The position numbers and the translations under genes are program-made. A stretch of DNA of 64,000 nt. Origin: Bacillota bacterium (lineage in GTDB: Bacteria > Armatimonadota > HRBIN16). Below the pieces are notes generated by a model. The model was not told the origin of the DNA. It saw nothing but the letters and a program-made list of their open reading frames with translations, and did no database searches. The stretch lies in contig JAIMBJ010000002.1 of NCBI GenBank assembly GCA_023511455.1, positions 186,001 to 250,000 on the forward strand, read 5' to 3'. Positions 53,624-62,556 of the stretch are shown here, piece by piece (position 1 is the stretch's first letter; the number at the start of each line of letters is the position of its first letter).

Positions 53624-54454
53624 CTACTCTCCTCCCGCCGGCTGGGATGAAGGTTGCGCAGGCGGAGTGGGCGGTGTACCCACCTGGCGGATAAACGGTA
53701 ACAGCAGGTCGACGGGCACAGGAATGATGGTGGTGCTGGTGCTCTGTGCGCTCATTTCGGAGATGGTTTGCAGATAGCGCAATTGCAGCGCAGCGGGTTG
53801 GGTTGCCATCATCTGCGCCGCCTGCACGAGGCGTTCCGCTGCCTGATACTCGCCCTCCGCATTGATGACCTTCGCACGCCGCTCGCGCTCGCTCTCCGCC
53901 TGGCGCGCCATCGCCCGCTTCATGCTATCGGGTAGCACCACGTCGCGCACCTCGACGGCCACTACCTTCACGCCGTAGGGCTCAGTCTGCTCGTCGATGA
54001 TGCTTTGCAGCTGCTGGTTAATCTTGTCGCGGTGCGATAGCAGGTCGTCCAGCTCGGCCTGCCCCAAGGTGCTTCGCAAAGTGGTCTGCGAGATGAGGGA
54101 GGTGGTGCGGATGAAGTTCTCGATTTTGGTGACTGCCGCCGCGGGGTCTATCACCCGAAACAGCACGATAGCATCGACGGTCACCGGCACGTTATCGCGC
54201 GTCATCACCTCCTGGCGAGGCACGTCCATAGTCACCAGGCGGGTATCCACGCGAATGGGACGGTCGATATACGGCAACAGGAAGATGATGCCGGGACCCT
54301 TCACTCCCAGCAGCCGCCCCAACCTCAGCACCACAGCCCGCTCCCACTCGGGCAGCACACGCAGTGTTGCTCGAATGACCAGAATGGCAAAAATCACTAT
54401 CGCAATGAGAAACGCACCCGACTCGCTTGTCAGCAATTGCTCGATGGTGCTCAT
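53624..54454 (-). CDS. Slipin (SPFH/stomatin-family membrane protein)
   Basis: 276 residues: a membrane helix (about 14-32), then the SPFH domain (about 35-215) with EWERAVVLRLGRLLGVKGPG and VDTRLVTMDVP, and a C-terminal helix. Together with the adjacent NfeD protease this is the standard stomatin-operon pair thought to form membrane microdomains and control protein quality. Its start overlaps the NfeD stop (ATGA). Confidence 0.92.
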   Translation of the reverse strand: MSTIEQLLTSESGAFLIAIVIFAILVIRATLRVLPEWERAVVLRLGRLLGVKGPGIIFLLPYIDRPIRVDTRLVTMDVPRQEVMTRDNVPVTVDAIVLFRVIDPAAAVTKIENFIRTTSLISQTTLRSTLGQAELDDLLSHRDKINQQLQSIIDEQTEPYGVKVVAVEVRDVVLPDSMKRAMARQAESERERRAKVINAEGEYQAAERLVQAAQMMATQPAALQLRYLQTISEMSAQSTSTTIIPVPVDLLLPFIRQVGTPPTPPAQPSSQPAGGE

Positions 54455-55770
54455 GATGTTCCCTCCTCTTTGCGCACGATGGCGGTCAAACCTTCCATCC
54501 TCTCGATAATCACTCGTTCGCCCGCCTTAATGGATTCTCCTTCGGTGACGGCGTTCCAGTACGCGCCATCATAGAAAATCTTCCCACGCGGGGAAATGTC
54601 GGTGCGCGCCACAGCCACCGCGCCCTTCATCGCTTCCATGCCGGTTACCCGGCGTGCCTGTTGTGCCCGAATGCCGGCAGCCACGATGAACAGGAAAAAG
54701 AACGAGGTCAGCGCGGTCAGCGTCAGCGCAACCACCCAGGAGACCCGCAGGGCAGGGTCGGGTGTCTCAAAGAGCATCAGCAGTCCCAACAGCATGGATA
54801 CAGCACCGCCCAGTGTCAGCACGCCGTGCGATGGAGCGAAGGCGTCGGCAATAAACAGGATAACCGCCAGCACCAGCAGGGCAATGCCTGCCCACGAGAC
54901 GGGCAGCACCGAAAAGCCGTACAGCATCAGCAACAACGAGATAACCCCAATCACGCCGGGGAAGATGGCTCCGGGGTTCTGAATCTCTGCAATCAGCCCG
55001 TACAGCGCCAGCACGCCCAGAATCGCCAGCACATTCGGGTTGACCAGTACCTGCAGCAGACGCTCCCGGAATACCATCTCCGAACGCTGGACTGGAGCTT
55101 CGCGCGTCTTCAGCACCACCGTGCGCTGGGGAAGTTTGACCGTGCGCCCGTCTATCTTCTCCAGCAGAGCGTTCAGGTTGGGAGCTACCAAATCGATCAC
55201 GCGCTTTTCCAGTGCCTGTTTTTCACTGATCGCCGCGCCTTCCCGAACCGCCAGCTCCGCCCATTCGGCGTTGCGTCCCCGTTGCTCGGCAAGAGAACGG
55301 ATGTAAGATGCGGCGTAGTTGGTCACCTTTTTCTCCATCGCGCGGGGCACATCTTCTCCTGTAGCCGAAACGGGTGTCGCCGCCCCAATGCTGGTTCCGG
55401 GCGCCATCGCCGCGATGTGCGATGCGACCGTGATGAACGTGCCTGCCGAGCCCGCTTTCGCTCCCGACGGCGACACATACACCGCGACCGGAATATCGCT
55501 GGCAAGGATGGCTTTCACGATGTCTTCCATCGAAGTCATCAAACCGCCGGGGGTGTCCAGCTCCACCACCAGCAGTTGCGCGCCGCGCTCACGGGCTAAC
55601 CGCAGGGTGCGCGAGAAATACTCGGCGTTTGGCGGGGCAATCACCCCCTCCATGCGCATCACGATGACCGGGGGCACGTCTGCAGGTTTCTGAGCAAGCG
55701 CGAATCCCACCCACACGAGGAACGCAAGGAGCAAAAGCCTTCTTAGCCAGCGGAACGATGACATCATCAT
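54451..55770 (-). CDS. NfeD-family membrane serine protease with OB domain
   Basis: 439 residues. A signal peptide or anchor (about 10-27) is followed by a ClpP-like protease domain (about 35-225, ELDTPGGLMTSMEDIV) with the catalytic serine in SPSGAKAGSAGTFI and a lysine in the following helix. Four or five membrane helices (about 265-370) come next, and a C-terminal NfeD OB-fold domain (about 375-435). This long NfeD form cleaves the C-terminus of its stomatin partner in archaea. Slipin is encoded immediately downstream. Confidence 0.92.
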   Translation of the reverse strand: MMMSSFRWLRRLLLLAFLVWVGFALAQKPADVPPVIVMRMEGVIAPPNAEYFSRTLRLARERGAQLLVVELDTPGGLMTSMEDIVKAILASDIPVAVYVSPSGAKAGSAGTFITVASHIAAMAPGTSIGAATPVSATGEDVPRAMEKKVTNYAASYIRSLAEQRGRNAEWAELAVREGAAISEKQALEKRVIDLVAPNLNALLEKIDGRTVKLPQRTVVLKTREAPVQRSEMVFRERLLQVLVNPNVLAILGVLALYGLIAEIQNPGAIFPGVIGVISLLLMLYGFSVLPVSWAGIALLVLAVILFIADAFAPSHGVLTLGGAVSMLLGLLMLFETPDPALRVSWVVALTLTALTSFFFLFIVAAGIRAQQARRVTGMEAMKGAVAVARTDISPRGKIFYDGAYWNAVTEGESIKAGERVIIERMEGLTAIVRKEEGTS

Positions 55771-55809
55771 GCACCCGTCCCTTTCCCATCAATGGAAGCT
55801 TCCTTTCAT

Positions 55810-55839
55810 AGTGTATCACCAAAAGCGGTCTTCGGTCAA
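55810..55839 (-). promoter_or_regulatory. Promoter of the NfeD-slipin-aldolase unit
   Basis: TTGACC (55839-55834), 18-base spacer, TACACT (55815-55810) with the TG of an extended -10. It should drive nfeD, slipin, the aldolase and perhaps the glycosyltransferase. Confidence 0.6.
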
Positions 55840-55840
55840 T

Positions 55841-57649
55841 CTATACTGCGAACGGACTGCGCATCTCATCGGAGAGGGCGGTGTCGCGCACCGGCAGCCA
55901 CGAACGGTACACCGTACCTGCTGCGCCCGCACTGGCAAAGTCACACAGCCGGAGGGCACGTCCGTCCGTCGTGGCGAAGCGCAGTAAAAAGAGCGGCGGC
56001 AGCCATTCCTTTTTCTGTTCCTCCACGTAATGCAGGTGTGAAAGACTGAGCGTCGGCACCTCGTCGGGGTCCATGGCGTTGAACCGCTGGTCATAGGCGA
56101 GCAAAACCGGTCCTCTGTACAGCGATACCTTTCCTGCCTGTTCGCGTTCACCCAGCCAGGCGTGCAGGCTGAAGTCAAACCGGATGCGGATGGTGTCACC
56201 ACTGCGCCACTCGCGTTGTAGACTCAGATAGGTTCCAGGCATGACGTCGGGCACACGCTGAGCGTTCAGCCAGATTTCTGTCTTGCGCGACCACCCCGGA
56301 ATGCGAAGGCGCAGGGCGAACTCCGTCGGATGGGTCAAGCCAATACCTATCTGCACCTCCTGCCGACAGGGATAGTCGCCCTGCACGGTCAGCGTAAGTG
56401 TCCTTCCGCGCATGAGGTGCACCTGCATCTTGCCGGGTCCATAATAGTTCAGATTCACGCCTCCGGGGGTGCACATCACTGCCCATTCGGAGAGCATTCC
56501 CAGCCCGCGCGGCGCGTTTACCGAACAGCAGTTCAACTCCGGCGCGCCCTGATGCGCCTGGAACACAATGTCGTGTGCTGCGGCGCGGCGTAGTCCATCC
56601 ATCGGGGTATTGTAGGTCCACCACCTGCCGGAGGGATGCTGTGCCCCTAACACGGCGTTGTAGGTTGCCAGCTCCAGCTCATCGGCGACGGTGGGGTCAC
56701 CCGTGATGCGCAGCACGTCGATGCACAGCGCCATCCATGCAATGACACAGCAGGTCTCGATCGCGCGGGTGTCATAGGGATTACCCACTGCCTGCTCCGC
56801 CGAGGAGAACGCGCCGCTGTTATGCCGGTCGGTCTTGCGGATACTGCGGTAGATGTGCAGCACTGCCCGCCGGTAGCGTTCGTCGCCCGTGATGAAGTAG
56901 AGCTCGGCAATCGCCTGCACATTGGGCAGGCTTTCCCAGCGGGGCTTGGGCGTCTGATAGAACTCCACACCGCGTAATGCAGTGCGTACATAGTCGCCTG
57001 CGGGAGGTGTTTCCCAGTCCTTCTCTATCTCGCGCACCATCTGCAGGTAGCGCGTATTCCGCGTTGACTGATACAGCAGGCAGAGCACATGGCTGATTGC
57101 CATGTTCATCTCCTCCGCGCCCGCGCTGAGAATGCGCGTGCCACTATCTAGGAATCGGCGACAGATGAGGTCTGCCGCTTTGCAGGCGGACTGCAGGGCG
57201 TCGGCATCGCCCGTCTCCTGCCACCAGTACCATAACCCCAGCATACAGTGGTAGTGCCCCCACAGGTCCCAGAGCGGGCTTTGTCCGTCGTGCGTCTTGC
57301 CGGTCAACCTTTCGGGTTTCGGGTGGGGACCGAGATAGCCGTCTGCGTCCTGCACGGAAATCAGCTCCCTGACGAACCACTGCAGAAGGTCACGCAGGCG
57401 TCGGTCACGGCTGAGGCGGTAGCCCTGCACAGCGGAGATGAGGTATTTTCCGGCAAATTCGCCTGCCCAGGGCACCAGCGCACGGCGGGGCTTGCGGTCG
57501 CGGTCGCGAAACATCTGCAACATCGCCGGGTTGGCGATGGGCGCGGTCAACAACCACTGATTCAGGTTGGCTTGCAGGCGTTCGCCTATCCAGCCTTCGA
57601 AGCGGAAATGGCAACCTCTGGGACATTCACATGCTGGTGCTACAGACAT
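55841..57649 (-). CDS. GH127-like beta-L-arabinofuranosidase family protein
   Basis: 602 residues without a signal peptide. The (alpha/alpha)6 barrel (about 1-420) carries the family's metal-thiolate site: Glu and Cys in AIETCCVIAWM and the paired cysteines in PELNCCSVNAPRGLG, one of which is the nucleophile in characterised GH127 enzymes. A beta-sandwich follows (about 420-600). Substrate preference (arabinofuranose or another sugar) is not readable. It lies upstream of the NfeD promoter. Confidence 0.85.
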   Translation of the reverse strand: MSVAPACECPRGCHFRFEGWIGERLQANLNQWLLTAPIANPAMLQMFRDRDRKPRRALVPWAGEFAGKYLISAVQGYRLSRDRRLRDLLQWFVRELISVQDADGYLGPHPKPERLTGKTHDGQSPLWDLWGHYHCMLGLWYWWQETGDADALQSACKAADLICRRFLDSGTRILSAGAEEMNMAISHVLCLLYQSTRNTRYLQMVREIEKDWETPPAGDYVRTALRGVEFYQTPKPRWESLPNVQAIAELYFITGDERYRRAVLHIYRSIRKTDRHNSGAFSSAEQAVGNPYDTRAIETCCVIAWMALCIDVLRITGDPTVADELELATYNAVLGAQHPSGRWWTYNTPMDGLRRAAAHDIVFQAHQGAPELNCCSVNAPRGLGMLSEWAVMCTPGGVNLNYYGPGKMQVHLMRGRTLTLTVQGDYPCRQEVQIGIGLTHPTEFALRLRIPGWSRKTEIWLNAQRVPDVMPGTYLSLQREWRSGDTIRIRFDFSLHAWLGEREQAGKVSLYRGPVLLAYDQRFNAMDPDEVPTLSLSHLHYVEEQKKEWLPPLFLLRFATTDGRALRLCDFASAGAAGTVYRSWLPVRDTALSDEMRSPFAV

Positions 57650-57722
57650 GGCGACACCTCCGCAGGTTTTGTGCTTCTCATTCGCACTGCGAACAGCGAT
57701 TCCTGCGGAGGTGTTGGCGTTA

Positions 57723-58211
57723 CTATCGTGCGGGGGAAGTCTCTACGGGATGTTGCACCGTCCACTCGCTGTGCAACTCCACACCTGCCGCCTTCAGCAG
57801 GGTGTATACCGGGCAACGTCGCTGCACCTCTTCCTGCAAAGCCCGAACCTGCTCTGGCGAGGCAGAGGTCTGAATCTCCACTCGCTCCCGCACCGTGCGG
57901 AAGTAAGGGGGCACATTCGGGTCGCCCATCGCGCCGCGCAGGTCCAAATCACCTTCGGCGTGCAGGGTGACGCCGTATACGTCAATACCCTTCTCACGCG
58001 CGATGACCTGCGTCATCACAGCCAGACAGCCGTTTAGTGCTGCCAGCAGCAGCTCCATCGGGTTGGGCGCACTGTCCTGTCCACCAAACGAAGGCGGCTC
58101 ATCGCTATAGATGGGTTCGAAATCGCGCACTTGCAGGCGTGCACGCATCCCGCCTTCCCACTTGCCATCCGCACTGAGGTGCATCCATATGGGCTGGTTT
58201 GAACTCGACAT
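57723..58211 (-). CDS. OsmC/Ohr-family protein
   Basis: 162 residues from the ATG at 58211 with CGGAGG six bases upstream; an earlier in-frame start is less well placed. OsmC proteins reduce organic hydroperoxides. The pattern includes PNPMELLLAALNGCLAVMTQ with the first redox cysteine, and QRRCPVYTLLKAAGVELH with the second. It belongs to the broader YhfA-like group. Confidence 0.88.
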   Translation of the reverse strand: MSSSNQPIWMHLSADGKWEGGMRARLQVRDFEPIYSDEPPSFGGQDSAPNPMELLLAALNGCLAVMTQVIAREKGIDVYGVTLHAEGDLDLRGAMGDPNVPPYFRTVRERVEIQTSASPEQVRALQEEVQRRCPVYTLLKAAGVELHSEWTVQHPVETSPAR

Positions 58212-58242
58212 GTCAAGCCTCCGATTCATGCATTGTTGACCT

Positions 58243-58272
58243 AGTATATCATAAAAATAAACTTTAACGCAA
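58243..58272 (-). promoter_or_regulatory. Sigma-70 promoter of the OsmC-family gene
   Basis: TTGCGT (58272-58267), 18-base spacer, TATACT (58248-58243) with an extended TG. The leader is about 30 bases. Confidence 0.6.
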
Positions 58273-58518
58273 GCCGCAGCCGCGATGTTCCATCAATCCG
58301 CCGGACACCCGGTGGAGATTCTGTGTCGTATCTTGATGGCGTGGTAATCACCTGCTGTGTCCGTAAACCCGCCTGCCCCCTGCCCGGGATAGCCTGATGC
58401 TAGATAGTCATTGCATAAATCGTGGGTTTATTGTCAAACCATGCAGAGCGGCGTGCCCGGAATGCGTAATCAACCTGTGCAAAAAATCTCAATCTTAACA
58501 TTTTCTTAACAAAAGCCA

Positions 58519-58527
58519 TGATATAAT
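58519..58527 (+). promoter_or_regulatory. Extended -10 promoter of the orphan RNA
   Basis: TGATATAAT matches the extended -10 consensus (TGnTATAAT) fully. The A/T-rich sequence upstream (58490-58518) would serve in place of a clear -35 box. The sequence between this and the OsmC promoter (58273-58518) shows nothing I can support. Confidence 0.7.
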
Positions 58528-58533
58528 AATAAG

Positions 58534-58700
58534 CGGAAAGAGGGACACGCCGCGACGACAGGAAAAGCAAGTAGCAATCATCGCTCGGGTTATTCCTTCG
58601 CGGCGATGAAGACAGGCTTAACAGCACCCTCTACACAACAACAAGCGAACACGGGAGACTGTGCGCATTTGGCGGGGCTAGCTACCCCGCCATTTTTTTT
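58534..58700 (+). ncRNA. Orphan small RNA, about 167 nt, unassigned
   Basis: A promoter, a structured non-coding stretch and a strong intrinsic terminator follow each other, with no reading frame of note and no + strand gene downstream. Nested helices are AGAGGG (58539-58544) with CCCTCT (58627-58632), CGCCGCGA (58548-58555) with TCGCGGCG (58598-58605), and AGGAA (58560-58564) with TTCCT (58593-58597). The 3' part (58633-58670) is less structured and A/C-rich (ACACAACAACAAGCG). It lacks the conserved motifs of SRP RNA, tmRNA and RNase P RNA. 6S RNA is not excluded by size, but its large central bubble is not evident. Confidence 0.65.
58671..58700 (+). terminator. Strong intrinsic terminator of the orphan RNA
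   Basis: GGCGGGG (58671-58677) pairs with CCCCGCC (58685-58691), loop CTAGCTA, then A and eight T residues. Confidence 0.93.
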
Positions 58701-58768
58701 GCTAAATGGTTGCAGCGTCCAGCGAAGCTTGGTTCGCTTGCCGGGATCTCAAGGTAGGGTGGAAATCT

Positions 58769-59245
58769 TCAGGCGGCCTGTGGCGCAGCGAGTCGTTGTA
58801 TGCGTTCCACCTGTTTCCTGTCCAGGAGGCGATTGGGGTCAAGTAGAAGCACCAGCCTTTCGCCATCATGCCCGATAGCCTGCACGTAGTCGTTCTGTTC
58901 GTTGAGCAAGAGAGCCGTTGGGGGCTCGGTATCCTCTTCGGCGAAGTGGTGCACGGTGCTGACGCTATCCACCAGAAAACCGACCGGCTGTCCGTTCACT
59001 TCCGCTACCACCACGCGCATCTGCGGGTCGGGCGATGTCGGTTCCATTCCGAACCGTTCCCGAAGGCATACCACGGGTATGGTGGCTCCCCGCAAAGCGG
59101 CTACGCCTTGCAGCCAGCGTGGTGCGCGGGGAACGCGCGCGATAGGCGGAACGTGGATGATTTCCCGTACCGCGGTGACGGGGAAGCCCACCCTCTCCCC
59201 GCCTACCGTTGCCTGCACATACAGGTTCTGTCCTTCCTGAGGCAT
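58769..59245 (-). CDS. cheW: CheW-domain chemotaxis coupling protein
   Basis: 158 residues of one CheW domain. VGGERVGFPVTAVREIIHVP and LQGVAALRGATIPVVCLRERFG are the coupling-fold landmarks. CheW links receptors to CheA, neither of which is in the window. It ends the chemotaxis operon: 21 bases separate it from the small gene before it. Confidence 0.9.
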   Translation of the reverse strand: MPQEGQNLYVQATVGGERVGFPVTAVREIIHVPPIARVPRAPRWLQGVAALRGATIPVVCLRERFGMEPTSPDPQMRVVVAEVNGQPVGFLVDSVSTVHHFAEEDTEPPTALLLNEQNDYVQAIGHDGERLVLLLDPNRLLDRKQVERIQRLAAPQAA

Positions 59246-59266
59246 GGGTAACCTCCTCCTGAAGCG

Positions 59267-59446
59267 TCACGCCCGGATGTCGAGAAGCTTTCCGGCGTCC
59301 TCAATCATCTGTACCAGTTGTTCACCGCTCTGCTGCTGGGCATCCATTGTCTTGCGCAGGAGCTTGATTTGATACTCCTGTTGCCTCTGCTCACTGCGCA
59401 ACATCGACGCCAGCAGGCTCATGGCTGCACGTTCTTCTACTCGCAT
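59267..59446 (-). CDS. YjfB-like putative motility protein, 59 residues
   Basis: Starts MRVEERAAMSLLASMLRSEQ and ends GKLLDIRA. The central RQQEYQIKLLRKTMDAQQQS and the LDIRA end match the short YjfB-type 'putative motility protein' family of Firmicutes, whose function is unknown. The ATG at 59446 follows one base after the cheX stop. An in-frame earlier start would overlap cheX. Confidence 0.7.
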   Translation of the reverse strand: MRVEERAAMSLLASMLRSEQRQQEYQIKLLRKTMDAQQQSGEQLVQMIEDAGKLLDIRA

Positions 59447-59447
59447 G

Positions 59448-59915
59448 TTATTTTCTCTCCTGCAGGCTGACGTTGATTTCCAGGTCACCGAACTCTCCCA
59501 GCGTGATGGGCACCACCAGCGCGGGGGTGTTTACGGTGGAGATTTTGACGTTGCTGCCGCGAATGATGCTGGGCGGCGAGATATCGCAGGTGTAACCTTT
59601 CTCTGCTAACAGTGCTGCCGCGTTCCCGGTAATCATGTTACCCAGTTCGGCTATTGCGCTGGCAGCCAGCGCATCGAAGGTGCGGATGGGCTGTCCTATC
59701 ATGTGCGACGCGATTTTGTCGGCAGTGGTCAGGCTCATCCCGTAGATGACCGTGCCCTCGACCTTGCCGGTCACGCCCATGACGATGCTACACTGCTGGG
59801 TGGTGAAGATGCCCGGGCGCATCGCCAGCTGTCCCTTATCAGGCACGACCCCCAGCACCATCTCCAGCACCGAGTATGCCGCGCTGACAAACGGGTTGAT
59901 ATATTCCACTCGCAT
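59448..59915 (-). CDS. cheX: CheX-family CheY-P phosphatase
   Basis: 155 residues. The active-site helix ASAIAELGNMITGNAAALLA holds the E-x-x-N pair of the CheX/CheC family, present once as in CheX. Dephosphorylates CheY-P. It begins 16 bases after the cheY stop. Confidence 0.9.
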   Translation of the reverse strand: MRVEYINPFVSAAYSVLEMVLGVVPDKGQLAMRPGIFTTQQCSIVMGVTGKVEGTVIYGMSLTTADKIASHMIGQPIRTFDALAASAIAELGNMITGNAAALLAEKGYTCDISPPSIIRGSNVKISTVNTPALVVPITLGEFGDLEINVSLQERK

Positions 59916-59931
59916 CATGTTGAGACTCCTT

Positions 59932-60297
59932 TCAGTTGCCCAGCAGCTTCTGCACGCTTTCGATGACGCGTTCAGGCTGGAAGGGTTTGACGATGAAATC
60001 CTTTGCGCCCGCCTGGATGGCTTCCACCACCAGGTTCTTCTGCCCCATGGCGGTCACCATCACGATGCGCGCCTCGGGGTCGATCTTTTTAATCTCGCGC
60101 ACCGCACTGATGCCGTCCATCTCCGGCATGGTAATGTCCATCGTGACCAGGTCGGGTTTCAGGTTCTTGTACATCTCCACTGCCTCGCGCCCGTTGGTGG
60201 CTTCGCCCGCCACCTCGTAGCCGTGTTGCGTCAGGATGTTCTTCAGCGTGACACGCATAAACAGCGCGTCATCGGTAACCAGTACTCTCTTACCCAT
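59932..60297 (-). CDS. cheY: Response regulator CheY
   Basis: 121 residues from the ATG at 60297, with AGGGGG upstream. The phosphorylation site is the Asp in LVTMDITMPEMDG, with VTDDA (acidic pair), MVTAMG (Thr) and FIVKPF (Lys) all present. A bare receiver domain, hence a motor-binding or sink CheY. Confidence 0.95.
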   Translation of the reverse strand: MGKRVLVTDDALFMRVTLKNILTQHGYEVAGEATNGREAVEMYKNLKPDLVTMDITMPEMDGISAVREIKKIDPEARIVMVTAMGQKNLVVEAIQAGAKDFIVKPFQPERVIESVQKLLGN

Positions 60298-60340
60298 CAC
60301 TCTTCCCCCTTCACGTTCCTCCTGTGGTGTTATTCCATGT

Positions 60341-61150
60341 TTAAGCCGCCCTGCGCATTCCCGGCGCAGGCTTGCGGTAGAAAAACGACAGAGGCATCTC
60401 GAAGCCCAGTTCCCGGTAGTTGAAGATTCGCTCCGTGCTGCCGACGAAGAGCACTCCGCCGGGCACCAGAGACTGGAAGAACCGCTCGTAAAGCCTGTTC
60501 TTCGCCTCCTCGGTAAAGTAGATGACGACGTTCCGGCACACAATCAGGTGGAATCCGGTGTCGAACGGGTCCGCCAGCAGGTTATGCTTGCGGAAGACAA
60601 TGTTTCGTTTCAGCTCTGGCTTCGCCTGATACCGGTCACCCTGCTGCACAAAGTACTTCTGTTTCCACTCTGGCGAAACGTTGCGCATATCCTCGGGAGC
60701 GAAAATGCCTTCTTTCGCCTTACTCAGGATGGTCTCGTCCACGTCGGTAGCGAGGATGTGATAGCTCAGTGGACGCATCTCCTCCAGCAAAATGGCGAGC
60801 GAATAGGGTTCCGCCCCGTACGAGCATCCAGCGCTCCACACCTTCAGTGGACTGCCCAGACGGCGCAGCTCGGGAAGTATCACCCGACGCAGTTCGTCAA
60901 ATTTCTCCGGGTTGCGGAACAGCTCGGACACGTTGATGGTGATTCGGTCGATGAACTGATTGAACTGCCGCTGGTCTTTCTCCAGAATCGCCCAGTACTG
61001 CTCGAGGTTTCGTGCTCCGACGCGCTCCGCCATTGAGCGCAGCCGCCTCTCCATCTGGGGGCGTTTGTACTGCTGCAGGTCTAATCCCGTTTTGCGCAAC
61101 ACCTGTTCACAGAACCACAGGTAATCGTCCGAAGACAATGCACCTTTCAC
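60341..61150 (-). CDS. cheR: Chemotaxis protein methyltransferase CheR
   Basis: Methylates receptor glutamates with SAM. 269 residues from a GTG at 61150 that overlaps the HDOD stop (GTGA), with GGAGG ten bases upstream. A helical N-terminal domain (about 1-75) is followed by TINVSELFRNPEKFD and the SAM motif VWSAGCSYGAEPYSLAI, then FHLIVCRNVVIYF. No CheB is in the window. Confidence 0.94.
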   Translation of the reverse strand: MKGALSSDDYLWFCEQVLRKTGLDLQQYKRPQMERRLRSMAERVGARNLEQYWAILEKDQRQFNQFIDRITINVSELFRNPEKFDELRRVILPELRRLGSPLKVWSAGCSYGAEPYSLAILLEEMRPLSYHILATDVDETILSKAKEGIFAPEDMRNVSPEWKQKYFVQQGDRYQAKPELKRNIVFRKHNLLADPFDTGFHLIVCRNVVIYFTEEAKNRLYERFFQSLVPGGVLFVGSTERIFNYRELGFEMPLSFFYRKPAPGMRRAA

Positions 61151-62028
61151 CGCAACACGACCTCCGGTTGCTCCTGAAGATTCGCTGCCTGAGCCATCTG
61201 GTCGACAATTTGCTCGCACAGCTCATCGATATCGGTTTGCTCCAGACCGAACATCGCGAGAGTGCCCTCTTCGAGGGCGTAATACAGTCCGTCTCCGCCG
61301 ATGCCCATGCCCATCGTAATGGAGAGCAGGTCAGCCAGATGCACCACCGAAATCATCGGCTCTTTTTCAGGCGCGCTGGACGGCTGGTGATGGTACTTGA
61401 TGACAGATACCAGCAGGGGTGGCAGATTCCACTTCTCAGCGATGAGCCCGCCTGCCATTGCGTGGTTGAAGCCCAGAACGGCTTGCTCTGCCTCCACAAA
61501 AGGAATGCGGTCCTGCAAAGCGCGCTCCGTAATCTGGTCGAACTGCTCGCGGACGAAGAGGTTAATCGCCACCTTGCCGATATCATGCAGAAGCCCAGCC
61601 ACAAAAGCCTCTTCAGATACGGGTAGCCGCACCCGTCGCGCTATCAGTTGCGCACCGATAGCACAGGCAAGCGAGTGTCGCCACAGCTCACCACGCTGCA
61701 GCCAGTAGCCTGCAATCTCCCGATTGAGCAGTTCGAAGGTGGATGCCGCAATGGCGAGGTTCTTGATAGTGCGAAAACCCAGAATGACCACAGCCTCCGA
61801 AAGGGTACTGACACGGCGGGGCAGCCCATAGAAGGCGGAGTTTGCCAGCTTGAGCACGCGCGCCGCCATCGCCTGATCGGTAGCGATTACCCGTGCGATG
61901 CCCTGTGCGTCGGAGCGAGGGTCTTCCGCCATCCGCATCACGCGCACCACAACCTCAGGCAATGCAGGCAGGTCTCGAACAGTCTGTACCAGCTGCTGCA
62001 GTTTGTCGGACGTTCCTGTTGCGTTCAT
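61147..62028 (-). CDS. HDOD-domain signalling protein
   Basis: 293 residues, mostly one HDOD domain (about 15-210). LPALPEVVVRVMRMAEDPR opens it, and AGLLHDIGKVAINLFV is an HD-like core. HDOD proteins act in signalling, some linked to cyclic di-GMP or chemotaxis, and are not clearly enzymes. It overlaps cheD and cheR on either side (ATGA and GTGA). Confidence 0.88.
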   Translation of the reverse strand: MNATGTSDKLQQLVQTVRDLPALPEVVVRVMRMAEDPRSDAQGIARVIATDQAMAARVLKLANSAFYGLPRRVSTLSEAVVILGFRTIKNLAIAASTFELLNREIAGYWLQRGELWRHSLACAIGAQLIARRVRLPVSEEAFVAGLLHDIGKVAINLFVREQFDQITERALQDRIPFVEAEQAVLGFNHAMAGGLIAEKWNLPPLLVSVIKYHHQPSSAPEKEPMISVVHLADLLSITMGMGIGGDGLYYALEEGTLAMFGLEQTDIDELCEQIVDQMAQAANLQEQPEVVLR

Positions 62029-62552
62029 GCTGCCACCCCTGAAGAGGCAAGAATATTGCCGAGCACAGCCAGTTCGCGCTCTGCACCACCGATGGTACGC
62101 ACCGCCACCATCCCATTGTCCGAGACCATCCGTAGGGTGCGTCCCACACTACCACCCACATCCTTTGCTATCAGTGGGATTCCTGCGTCACGCAAGGCAT
62201 TGATGACTGCTTCTGCGTTGCGCGCACCGACATCCAGCGAGCTGCTCACACCAAACTGAAAAAGCTGTGCCCCACCGGCGATAGCGGCTTTCAGTCGTGA
62301 AGCACTGGCTCCCATCTCCACCATTTTCTGCACAATAGCCGGTATGGCGGTATCGGCGAACTTACCCGGCAACTCCCCCTTCTTATCCGCCTGGCTTTGG
62401 GGAAGTACCACGTGCACCATGCCTGCCACCCGCGCCAGAGGGTCATACAAACACACACCGATACAAGAACCCAGTCCCAGAGCAGTTAAAACGTGACCGG
62501 CACCGCGAACCACCTGCATTTCTCCCATGCCAACCGTAAGATGACTGCTCAT
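62025..62552 (-). CDS. cheD: Chemoreceptor glutamine deamidase CheD
   Basis: 175 residues. The catalytic cysteine lies in LTALGLGSCIGVCLYDP and the histidine in VAGMVHVVLPQ, with a threonine/serine near SADK. Deamidates receptors and also binds CheC, encoded four bases upstream. Together they set the CheC-CheD feedback. Confidence 0.94.
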   Translation of the reverse strand: MSSHLTVGMGEMQVVRGAGHVLTALGLGSCIGVCLYDPLARVAGMVHVVLPQSQADKKGELPGKFADTAIPAIVQKMVEMGASASRLKAAIAGGAQLFQFGVSSSLDVGARNAEAVINALRDAGIPLIAKDVGGSVGRTLRMVSDNGMVAVRTIGGAERELAVLGNILASSGVAA

Positions 62553-62556
62553 TGCT

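Noticed and set aside
58534-58632. Signal recognition particle or tmRNA identity for the orphan RNA
   Set aside because: The SRP apical loop consensus, the tmRNA acceptor end and the tag frame are all missing.
59932-60543. 203-residue version of CheY
   Set aside because: The first 82 residues are low-complexity translation of the cheR end. The ATG at 60297 has a ribosome site and gives a normal CheY.
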